Below, one piece after another: positions 1 to 6,199 of a stretch of DNA of 10,061 bases (positions are counted from its first letter, which is position 1; each line of letters begins with the position of its first letter). The position numbers and the translations under genes are program-made. The notes beneath the pieces are model-generated. The model saw only the letters and a program-made list of their open reading frames with translations, was not told the DNA's origin and searched no databases. This stretch comes from Pseudomonadota bacterium (GTDB taxonomy: Bacteria; Pseudomonadota; Alphaproteobacteria; Sphingomonadales; Sphingomonadaceae), in the NCBI GenBank assembly GCA_023433305.1, contig JAEZCZ010000067.1, positions 1 to 10,061 of the forward strand, read 5' to 3'.

Positions 1-355
1 CGTCGGCCTGGAAGTTCTCGAAGGCTTCCGGGGTCATGCCCTGCTCTCGCCACAGCTCGGGATCCATCCCGCCCTGCAAGTGGCAACTGAACCCGGTGAT
101 GCGCGGCACGTCGACCACTTCGTCGGAGTCGAGGTCGAAGCGCGAGAACACCGCGCGATAATCACCGCCGTCAGCCGCATAGTAATCCTTGACCCATTGC
201 GGCGACGAGCCCGGCACCCCGGCGATGTTGTCGGTATGGACGAAGTCCTCGGCGCCGAGCGCTTCGCCGTAACGGATCAGCAGGTCCATCGCCTTGGCGA
301 CCGCCGGCCCCTGCTCGCCGTCACGCATCGCCTTTTCTTCATCGCTCAGTCGCAT
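1..355 (-). CDS. Aconitase X-like (AcnX) catalytic-domain protein, C-terminus outside the window
   Basis: This is the first 118 residues of a protein that continues past the window edge. The N-terminus MRLSDEEKAMRDGEQGPAVA, followed by KAMDLL, IRYGEALGAEDFV, matches the opening of the aconitase X (formerly DUF521) family as I know it. Known AcnX proteins are iron-sulfur hydro-lyases: bacterial members dehydrate cis-3-hydroxy-L-proline and archaeal members dehydrate phosphomevalonate. After that opening the sequence (HTDNIAGVPGSS, then RFDLDSDEVVDVP and HLQGGMDPE) lacks the TSAHxxG-type stretch of those two characterised groups, so I expect a different substrate. ATG at 355 is preceded by GAGG with a 7-nt spacer, overlapping the stop region of the IlvD-family gene. 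The 9-bp gap shows cotranscription with that gene. The Fe-S cysteines and the swivel domain would lie outside the window and cannot be checked. The family call is fairly good; the substrate is unknown. Confidence 0.7.
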   Translation of the reverse strand, partial: MRLSDEEKAMRDGEQGPAVAKAMDLLIRYGEALGAEDFVHTDNIAGVPGSSPQWVKDYYAADGGDYRAVFSRFDLDSDEVVDVPRITGFSCHLQGGMDPELWREQGMTPEAFENFQAD

Positions 356-364
356 GGCCGAGCC

Positions 365-2020
365 TCATTCCTTCGCCGGCACGAGGGCGCCGCCCGTGCT
401 CATGTCGCGCACGTCGTGGCGGAACGTGTCGAGATAGCCGCTCGCGGGGACACGGTAACCGACCCCTTCGCGCGCCGCCAGCTCCGCGGCCGGGACGTCG
501 AGGTCAATGCTGCGGTTGGCGACGCTGATGCGGACAATGTCCCCGTCGCGCACTTTGCCGATCGGCCCGCCAGTCGCCGCCTCGGGGGAGACTTCGGCCA
601 CCGTGAGGCCCTTGAGGCACAGACCCGAAAGCTGCCCGTCGGTGACGAACGCGGTCGACTTGGCGAGCCCCGCCGCGTCAAGCGCAAACAGCACCAGCGA
701 GGCGCCGCCGCCCATCGCGGGGCCGCCCTTGAGGCCCTGGTTGCGGCTGACGATCACGTCGCCCGGCTGCACCACGCGGTCCTCGATCGCCTGCATGCAT
801 TCCACAGTATCTTCGAACACGCGCGCCGGACCGCTGAACTCCTCGGGGCGAGAACCGTCGCGAATGCCGAGCCGCACCACCGCGGTGTCCGCGAAGCTGC
901 CCTTGAGGATCGCGATCGCCGGGCCGGGACCGATCGGGTCTTCGACCGGCCGGATCACGTCGGGACCGGGAATCTCGTAGTCGGCGAGGTTCTCGCCGAG
1001 AGTCTTGCCGGTGCAGGTCAGCGCCGAGGTGTCGATCCGGCCCTCCAGCCGCTTGAGCACCGCGCGTGCGCCGCCTGCATCCTCGAACTGCTCGATCCGC
1101 ACGTCGCCGGTGGGCCGAACCGCCGAGAGAACCGGCACGTCGGCCATCTCTTCCCACAGGGCGAAGACGTCGAGCCCGTTCTCGGCCTCGATCGCGGTCG
1201 CCTGGAGGTGTTTGATCGCGTTGATCGAGCCCGAGACGGCCAGGACCGTGGCGATGGCATTGCGGAACGCGCCTTCAGTCAGGATTTGGCGCGGCTTCAG
1301 GTCCTCGCGCACCATTTCAACAATCCGTCGCGCGGCCGCGCGGGCATTGTCCTGCATTTTCGGACTGTTGGCACGGACCGGCGCGTGACCAGGCAGCGCC
1401 ATGCCGAGCGCCTCGACCACCGAATGCATCGTGTTCGCGGTTGCCATGCCGGCGCAAACACCCGGACCGCGGATCGCGTTTTCGGCCATGTCGGCGACCG
1501 GGAACTTGGGTGCCTTGCCGAAGCGCTCACCGATCGAGCCGCCCCACAAGTCCTCGACGTCGACCGGCTCGCCATCGATCTCCCCCGCCGGCTGATAGCC
1601 GCCAATCACGAGAATGGTCGGGATGTTGAGCCGCGCCGCCGCCATCAGGTGCCCGGGCGGAGTCTTGTCGCAGCTCGTCAGGCAGATCATCCCGTCGAGC
1701 AGCGCAGCCTCGACCTGGACCTCGATGTCGTTGGCGATAATGTCGCGCCCGGCCAGGATGTAGCTGCCTGATTTGGCCGCGCCGGTGATGAAGTCGCTCG
1801 GCGCCGCGGTGCGAACTTCGAACGGCACGCCTCCCGCGGCGCGGATCTCGTCCTTCACAATTTTGGCGATGCCGTCGAGATGCGCGTAGCAGATCGCCAG
1901 TTCGGAGGAGGAGTTCACCACGGCGATCTTCGGCTTCTCCATGTCCTCCGCGCTGAGGCCGAGCGCCTTCCAGTTAGCGCGGCGGCTCGGCGAATTGGCG
2001 CTTAAGCTGCGAAGTGACAT
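365..2020 (-). CDS. IlvD/Edd-family dehydratase (divergent, catabolic type rather than biosynthetic IlvD)
   Basis: This cytosolic hydro-lyase is expected to remove water from a 2,3-dihydroxy acid or sugar acid to give a 2-keto-3-deoxy product. At 551 aa it is in the usual family range. The three cysteines expected to hold a [2Fe-2S] cluster are C44 (ELAICYAHLDG), C117 (TSCDKTPPG) and C189 (GPGVCAGMATANTM). D76, D118 and K119 fit Mg2+ ligands, K119 being the lysine that is carbamylated in relatives. The catalytic serine is probably S465 in VTDGQLSG. Two positions are odd: the usual YEGPKGGPGM motif reads NQGLKGGPAM (Gln428 for the Glu), and TDGR reads TDGQ (Gln463). This argues against a housekeeping IlvD of valine/isoleucine synthesis. 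ATG at 2020 has an AAAGG ribosome site 7 nt upstream. It is followed closely by an aconitase X-like gene and preceded by a TonB-dependent receptor on the same strand, which suggests catabolism of an imported compound. The family is firm, the substrate unknown. Confidence 0.9.
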   Translation of the reverse strand: MSLRSLSANSPSRRANWKALGLSAEDMEKPKIAVVNSSSELAICYAHLDGIAKIVKDEIRAAGGVPFEVRTAAPSDFITGAAKSGSYILAGRDIIANDIEVQVEAALLDGMICLTSCDKTPPGHLMAAARLNIPTILVIGGYQPAGEIDGEPVDVEDLWGGSIGERFGKAPKFPVADMAENAIRGPGVCAGMATANTMHSVVEALGMALPGHAPVRANSPKMQDNARAAARRIVEMVREDLKPRQILTEGAFRNAIATVLAVSGSINAIKHLQATAIEAENGLDVFALWEEMADVPVLSAVRPTGDVRIEQFEDAGGARAVLKRLEGRIDTSALTCTGKTLGENLADYEIPGPDVIRPVEDPIGPGPAIAILKGSFADTAVVRLGIRDGSRPEEFSGPARVFEDTVECMQAIEDRVVQPGDVIVSRNQGLKGGPAMGGGASLVLFALDAAGLAKSTAFVTDGQLSGLCLKGLTVAEVSPEAATGGPIGKVRDGDIVRISVANRSIDLDVPAAELAAREGVGYRVPASGYLDTFRHDVRDMSTGGALVPAKE

Positions 2021-2045
2021 CGAGAGACCTTTCTTCGGGATTATG

Positions 2046-2059
2046 TTCGCGATCGAGAG
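2046..2059. promoter_or_regulatory. Possible degraded LysR-type operator upstream of the IlvD-family gene
   Basis: TTCGCGA-TCGAGAG is an imperfect dyad lying 26 to 39 bp before the start codon of the IlvD-family gene. Each 7-bp half differs by one base from the halves of the perfect palindrome in front of the lysR gene (TTCTCGA and TCGAGAA), and the central base is missing. T2046 and A2058 keep the T-N11-A pattern of LysR-type sites. This would place the dehydratase genes under the same regulator as the receptor. CGATCG cores are frequent in GC-rich DNA, so chance is a real possibility. Confidence 0.3.
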
Positions 2060-2131
2060 GTGGGCCCGCCGTCAGGGGGAAATGCAGCTAAACCCACAAC
2101 GCGGGACGCGGCAATGGGGCGGGCCCGAGGG

Positions 2132-2164
2132 GCCGGGAGAGACCGGACTGGAATCTCTCCCGGC
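2132..2164 (-). terminator. Terminator-like hairpin between the TonB-dependent receptor and the IlvD-family gene
   Basis: A perfect 11-bp stem is formed by GCCGGGAGAGA (2132-2142) and TCTCTCCCGGC (2154-2164) around an 11-nt loop, starting 14 bp beyond the receptor stop codon. On the transcribed strand no U-tract follows it. A second small hairpin, GGCCC/GGGCC with a 3-nt loop (2122-2134), overlaps its far side. It could be a weak terminator, or a processing or stabilising element that lets some transcription continue into the dehydratase genes. The rest of the 158-bp gap shows no clear sigma-70 promoter. Confidence 0.5.
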
Positions 2165-2178
2165 GGGGGGAAACAAAG

Positions 2179-5127
2179 CTAGAAGGTGGCGCGGATACCT
2201 CCCTTGAACATTCGCCCGACAGGGTTGAACAGCACGTTGTTGCCGCTGCCGTTCGCGCCCGGAAAACGCGGCGGATCCTGGTTGAGCAGATTGTCGATGC
2301 CAGCGAACACCTCGATCTCGCGCGCGCCGCCGAACGGCAGCTTGGCCGATCCGAGGATGTCCACGTAGAACCGCGAAGGGAGTGTGTTGGTGTTCACGCT
2401 GTTCGGGTCCTCCAGGGAGAAGCCCGGATCACCCGGCTCGATGAAGGTGGGGAAGAAGAACCCCTTGTTGATCCAGCGCACGTGTGTGCTGAAGGCGTAG
2501 CGTTCCGCGAAGTCGAAACGCGCCGTGGCGTCGACGGTCCAGTCGGGAATCCCCGGAGGGGTGCCACCCCGCAGGCCGGTCTGACCGGCCCGCTCGGTCG
2601 GACCGACCGAGTCGACCGTGATCAGGTCGTTCACGTAGCTTGCGAGGACGTTGAGGCTGAGCGTGTTCACGCCGCCGAGCGGCTGACGGTAGTCGAGCTG
2701 GAAGTCGATGCCGCGCGCGATAAGCTGGTTCACGTTCTGCACCGTGTCGGTCACGCTGACGACGTTGTTCGCCCCGTCGCGCACGATCAACGAGCAGCTT
2801 AGCGCATCGCCGTCGACGCAGCGGTTGACGATGTTCTGCTGGCCCAGCGTGCTGATCGCGTCGTCTATGCTGATGTCGTAGTAGTCGGCCGAGGCCCGGA
2901 ACCGACCGAAGAAGCCGCCTGTCGGCTGCAGCACCACACCTACCGTGAAAGTGTCGGCCTTCTCTGGGGCCAGGTTCGGGTTCGAACCGCTGATGATCTC
3001 GACGATCACCTGTTGACCACCGTTGCCGGTGTCCGTGAGAATACCGGTACGCGTCGTTACCGGGCCGAACAGCTCGGCGACATTGGGAGCGCGAATGTCG
3101 CGCGAGCGCGACACGCGGAAACGGACCGCGTCGATCGGAGACCATACAGCTCCGACCTTCCAGGTCGTGACGTCGACGCTGCTGCTCGGGAAGAACTCGC
3201 TCGAGCGGCTGTAATGCGTCTGCCGCACCGCGCCATCGACGCCCAGCTCGCGGGCAAACGGCTGATCGGCCAGGAGCGGCACGGTCACTTCGCCGTAAAA
3301 CTCGCGCACGTCGATCTTGCCCGAAATCAGCGAGCCGTTCTGGTTGCTGAAGGCGTTGGCCTGCGACAGGGGATCGGTGTCGCCCGAAACCTTGTCGCTG
3401 CGGAACTCACCGCCGACCGCGACGCCGACCGGGCCCGCCGGCAGCTCGAACAAGTCGCCCGTCAGGTTGGCTGCAACCACGTGCTGCGTGGTCACGTTGG
3501 TCTGGAAGCCTGAGCCGGTGATGTATTCCTTGGCTTCGACGAAGTTCGGTCCGTTGGCGTAGCCGAACGGGTTGAGCGGCACGCACGACGGATCGTCGTT
3601 GGTAGTGCTCGCATCGGCATTGATGCGGCAGACAGGCACGCCGCCCACCGACGTCGCGTCGAGCGCGTTGGCGGCGTTGCGGCTAATGATCTTGTTGGTG
3701 AAGTCCGAATGGAAGTCGTTCCGTCCGAACTGATAATAGGCATCGACCTGCCAGTTGCTGTCGATGTCATACGTAGCTGAACCGACCACGCGCACAACGT
3801 CGTTCTCGACAACAACCAGGCCGGGACCGATGTCGTCGAAGCCCTTGCCCAGCGTGAAGCTGGTCAGGCCACTCGTGGCCAGGATCGTCGGGATGTCGAG
3901 CGTCGGATCGGCCGAGCGCGGCAGAAACGGATTGTCATCCCTGATCACGATCGCGGTGTCGCGATGGCCGGGGCTGCGGTGCCGGCCCTCGCCGTGACCG
4001 TAAGTGACGCCGAGTTCGAGCGTGAGGTCGCTGGTCGCATCCCACGTCAGGTAGCCCATCGTGGCCCAGCGTTCGGTCGGCGAGACGATCGGGAAATCGA
4101 AGTAGATGTTCTTGCCGCGCGGCGAGTCCCTCTCGCCGCCCGCCTGCCAGATCGGATTGACAAGGTAGCCAAACTGGTAGCGGCGCGGCGTTCCGTCGGC
4201 ATCGAAGGTAATGCCGTCGATGGGACGGAGCACCGGCACGTCGACGCCAGTATAGGCACTGCGCGGCGGGGTGGTCACACCGTTGAACGACGCGCTCCAC
4301 GTGTAGGCATCCGGCACGATGCTGGTCGCGGGGATCGTCGGTACCTGCCCGGGCCGCAGCGGGTTGCGGCCGACGTTGATGAGGCCGTCACGGCACCAGT
4401 CGCGCTCTTCGCAGCCCGAGATTCCGTCGCTCTTTTCCCATTCACCGCCGAGGATCAGGTGGACATTGGAGCCTACGTCCCAGCCGCCGGCGAGGCCGAC
4501 CTGGCGGGTGAAGTTGTCGCCCTCGTTCGAGATGCCCGCCTGCGCGTTGACCTTGTAGCCGGTCAAGGTCTTGTCGATCAGCAGGTTTGCCACGCCCGAG
4601 ACCGCGTCGGACCCGTACACCGCCGAGGCACCGCCGGTGACGACCTCGGCCCGAGACAGCAGGATCGAGGGGATCATGTTGGTGTCGACCGTGCTTTGCG
4701 TGGTCGAGGGGACGAAACGCTTCCCGTCCACAAGGGTGAGCGTGCGGACCGCGCCGAGCCCTCGCAAGTCGAGGATGCGGCCGCCGACATAGCCGGCCTC
4801 GGGAATGAGCCCACCGGTTGCGGGGGTCTGGGTGGGACGGAAAACCGGCAACTCGTTGAGCGCATCGCCGAGGTTGCTTGCGCCGCGTTCCTCAAGGCGC
4901 TCGGCACCGAGAATGGAAACCGGAGTGGGACGGTCGAATTCCGAACGGATGCGCGATCCCGTGACCACGATTGTCTCGTCACCCCGGCTGTCTGCCGCTC
5001 CAGCGGCAACATCCTCGGCCTGCGCTCCTGTGCTTGCGTCTTGCGCACTCGCCGTGCCGAAGCTCGTCGCACAGCTCGCGGCGGCCAGCGCCCAGATCGA
5101 TACACGCGTATAAGTATGGGTCTTCAT
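2179..5127 (-). CDS. TonB-dependent outer-membrane receptor
   Basis: This is an outer-membrane beta-barrel that takes up a ligand using energy passed from TonB-ExbB-ExbD. At 982 aa it is long but normal for sphingomonad receptors. A Sec signal peptide covers residues 1-28 (cut after TASA, before QD). A TonB-box-like segment ETIVVTG is at 51-57. The plug follows at about 65-185, with LDLRGLGAVRTLTLVDGKR and the strongly typical GGASAVYGSDAVSGVANLL. The remainder is the barrel, ending in a terminal phenylalanine (GGIRATF) as outer-membrane proteins usually do. Cysteine pairs in GCEERDWC, in a segment starting CRINADAS, and in CVDGDALSC probably make disulfides in surface loops. ATG at 5127 has GGAG 8 nt upstream. 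It is divergent from a LysR gene over 114 bp and upstream of two dehydratase genes on the same strand. In this group such receptors often import plant- or carbohydrate-derived compounds rather than iron; the ligand here cannot be told from sequence. Confidence 0.96.
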   Translation of the reverse strand: MKTHTYTRVSIWALAAASCATSFGTASAQDASTGAQAEDVAAGAADSRGDETIVVTGSRIRSEFDRPTPVSILGAERLEERGASNLGDALNELPVFRPTQTPATGGLIPEAGYVGGRILDLRGLGAVRTLTLVDGKRFVPSTTQSTVDTNMIPSILLSRAEVVTGGASAVYGSDAVSGVANLLIDKTLTGYKVNAQAGISNEGDNFTRQVGLAGGWDVGSNVHLILGGEWEKSDGISGCEERDWCRDGLINVGRNPLRPGQVPTIPATSIVPDAYTWSASFNGVTTPPRSAYTGVDVPVLRPIDGITFDADGTPRRYQFGYLVNPIWQAGGERDSPRGKNIYFDFPIVSPTERWATMGYLTWDATSDLTLELGVTYGHGEGRHRSPGHRDTAIVIRDDNPFLPRSADPTLDIPTILATSGLTSFTLGKGFDDIGPGLVVVENDVVRVVGSATYDIDSNWQVDAYYQFGRNDFHSDFTNKIISRNAANALDATSVGGVPVCRINADASTTNDDPSCVPLNPFGYANGPNFVEAKEYITGSGFQTNVTTQHVVAANLTGDLFELPAGPVGVAVGGEFRSDKVSGDTDPLSQANAFSNQNGSLISGKIDVREFYGEVTVPLLADQPFARELGVDGAVRQTHYSRSSEFFPSSSVDVTTWKVGAVWSPIDAVRFRVSRSRDIRAPNVAELFGPVTTRTGILTDTGNGGQQVIVEIISGSNPNLAPEKADTFTVGVVLQPTGGFFGRFRASADYYDISIDDAISTLGQQNIVNRCVDGDALSCSLIVRDGANNVVSVTDTVQNVNQLIARGIDFQLDYRQPLGGVNTLSLNVLASYVNDLITVDSVGPTERAGQTGLRGGTPPGIPDWTVDATARFDFAERYAFSTHVRWINKGFFFPTFIEPGDPGFSLEDPNSVNTNTLPSRFYVDILGSAKLPFGGAREIEVFAGIDNLLNQDPPRFPGANGSGNNVLFNPVGRMFKGGIRATF

Positions 5128-5167
5128 GACCTGCTCTCCCCACGGATCGTCTTATTTTCGATCTCGC

Positions 5168-5196
5168 TTGGCAGGGTAGGCCAATCGCCATATGTC
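5168..5196 (+). promoter_or_regulatory. Candidate sigma-70-type promoter of the lysR gene
   Basis: TTGGCA (5168-5173) is one base off the -35 consensus. A 17-bp spacer leads to TATGTC (5191-5196), a weak -10. Transcription would start near 5203 and give a leader of about 39 nt. A TCGAGAA half-site (5195-5201) overlaps the -10 and the palindromic operator lies in the leader, which fits autorepression. The -10 match is poor, so this is tentative. No convincing promoter for the divergent receptor could be picked. Confidence 0.3.
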
Positions 5197-5239
5197 GAGA
5201 ATGTAGCTTAATGCGATGCCAGTATTCTCGAATCGAGAA
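5195..5239. promoter_or_regulatory. Probable LysR operator: perfect palindrome plus an extra half-site in the receptor/lysR divergent region
   Basis: TTCTCGA (5225-5231), a single central A (5232), and TCGAGAA (5233-5239) make a perfect 7-bp dyad that ends 2 bp before the lysR start codon. T5226 and A5238 fit the T-N11-A rule of LysR-type binding sites. A third copy, TCGAGAAT at 5195-5202, is inverted relative to ATTCTCGA at 5224-5231, matching over 8 bp. A weaker TTTTCGA lies at 5155-5161. The layout of one strong site plus a flanking half-site about three to four helical turns away is what is expected of a LysR tetramer controlling a divergent target, here the TonB-dependent receptor. That the neighbouring regulator binds here is inference from position and symmetry. 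Confidence 0.6.
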
Positions 5240-5241
5240 CG

Positions 5242-6162
5242 ATGGATAACTTACTGAACGTCCGCACGTTTCTGGCTGCCGCTCGCCTCGGCAGCTTCGC
5301 GGCCGCCGCGCGTTCGTTGTCGGTTTCGCCCTCGGTCGTCTCCAAACGGATCAACCAGCTCGAGCACGAGTTCCGAGTCACCCTGTTCCGCCGCTCGACG
5401 CGCGATTTGCGGCTGACCGAGGACGGTAACCGACTGCTGCCCCGGTGCATGAAGCTGATCTCGGGCTACGACGAAATGCGCGATGTCGCATCGCACGAGC
5501 AGATCAGTGGGCTGCTGCGCGTCGATGCGCCAGGTTCGGTGACGGCGATGATCCTCGGCCCGATATTCTGTGAGTTCCTCGCCGAAAACCCGGCCATCGA
5601 ACTCGATCTGCGGCTGACCGATCGACTCGACAACCCTCTCGGACGGAGCTGCGACCTCACGATCGGGACGCGCCCCTCGACCTATGAGGACATCCGCGAC
5701 TACCCGCTGATGCCCTACCCCTGCGCCGCCTATGCCAGCACCGCCTACGTCGAGCGGCACGGCAATCCGGCACATCCGCGCGACCTCGTCGCGCACCGCA
5801 GCCTGGTCTCATTGCTCCACGGCAAGACCTGGCACTTCTACGGCGATGAAGGCGATTTCGCGGTGACCGTAAAGCCGCGGCTCGCGGTCAACGACACGAT
5901 CGTCCTGCGCGAGGCGGTGCGGCAGGGCCTAGGCATCGCGGTTCTGCCGTCGTTCCTTGTGGAGGACGGCCTCGCAGCGGGCGCGATCACCACAGTCCTC
6001 GGATCGTTCCGCCCGCCGCCGATGTGGATCAAGGCGCAGGTTTCCACGCAAAAGGCAGCCAAGCCGAGCGTCAACGCCCTGCTCGAGTTCCTTCGGCATC
6101 GTCTCGAAAACTCCCACCCGACCGACGAGAGTCGCCTGCTAAAGGTCCAGGCGGTGTCGTGA
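5242..6162 (+). CDS. LysR-family transcriptional regulator (CrgA-like effector domain)
   Basis: This is a cytosolic DNA-binding regulator of 306 aa, the standard LysR length. The winged helix-turn-helix spans about residues 1-60. It includes FLAAARLGSFAAAARSLSVS, SPSVVSKRINQLE and LFRRSTRDLRLTEDG, all close to the family pattern. A linker with SGLLRVDAPGS leads into the periplasmic-binding-protein-like effector domain (about 92-295), and this junction is typical of the CrgA-like subgroup. GLGIAVLPSFLVEDGLAAGA near residue 230-250 is the usual conserved effector-domain motif. ATG at 5242 follows the operator palindrome directly, with only GAGA as a weak ribosome site; an in-frame stop at 5209-5211 rules out a longer form. 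It is divergent from the TonB-dependent receptor, which is its likeliest target, and probably regulates itself. The effector is unknown but may be the compound handled by the neighbouring dehydratases. Confidence 0.95.
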   Translation: MDNLLNVRTFLAAARLGSFAAAARSLSVSPSVVSKRINQLEHEFRVTLFRRSTRDLRLTEDGNRLLPRCMKLISGYDEMRDVASHEQISGLLRVDAPGSVTAMILGPIFCEFLAENPAIELDLRLTDRLDNPLGRSCDLTIGTRPSTYEDIRDYPLMPYPCAAYASTAYVERHGNPAHPRDLVAHRSLVSLLHGKTWHFYGDEGDFAVTVKPRLAVNDTIVLREAVRQGLGIAVLPSFLVEDGLAAGAITTVLGSFRPPPMWIKAQVSTQKAAKPSVNALLEFLRHRLENSHPTDESRLLKVQAVS

Positions 6163-6191
6163 CGGCGCCTCGCGGTCGAAGCGCCGTCACG
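6158..6191. terminator. Bidirectional hairpin between convergent lysR and the secreted-protein gene
   Basis: CGTGACGGCGC (6158-6168) and GCGCCGTCACG (6181-6191) form a perfect 11-bp stem around a 12-nt loop. The left arm contains the lysR stop codon TGA (6160-6162). The structure ends 8 bp beyond the TAA of the convergent gene, so a single hairpin can serve both transcripts. Only a weak, displaced CTTT follows on the plus side and no U-tract on the minus side. Confidence 0.6.
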
Positions 6192-6199
6192 CAAGAGCT

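Noticed and set aside
80..1771. A 563-codon open frame on the plus strand, antisense to the IlvD-family gene
   Set aside because: Its translation has no recognisable motifs and is rich in Arg, His and Asp as expected of antisense reading in GC-rich DNA. The minus-strand frame carries complete dehydratase motifs.
365..2020. Calling the dehydratase ilvD of branched-chain amino acid synthesis
   Set aside because: Changed active-site motifs, an aconitase X-like partner, and the receptor and LysR neighbours argue for a catabolic paralogue.
2040..2045. CATAAT on the minus strand as a -10 box for the IlvD-family gene
   Set aside because: It lies only about 20 bp before the start codon and has no -35 hexamer at 16-18 bp spacing.
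5185..5190. A TTGGCG/TTGGCC-type -35 on the minus strand for the receptor
   Set aside because: TTGGCC-like hexamers occur in this region, but no matching -10 stands at acceptable spacing, so I did not annotate a receptor promoter.
3964..5211. A 415-codon open frame on the plus strand antisense to the receptor's N-terminal part
   Set aside because: It is a shadow of receptor codon usage with low-complexity composition and no domain. It also runs across the divergent promoter region.
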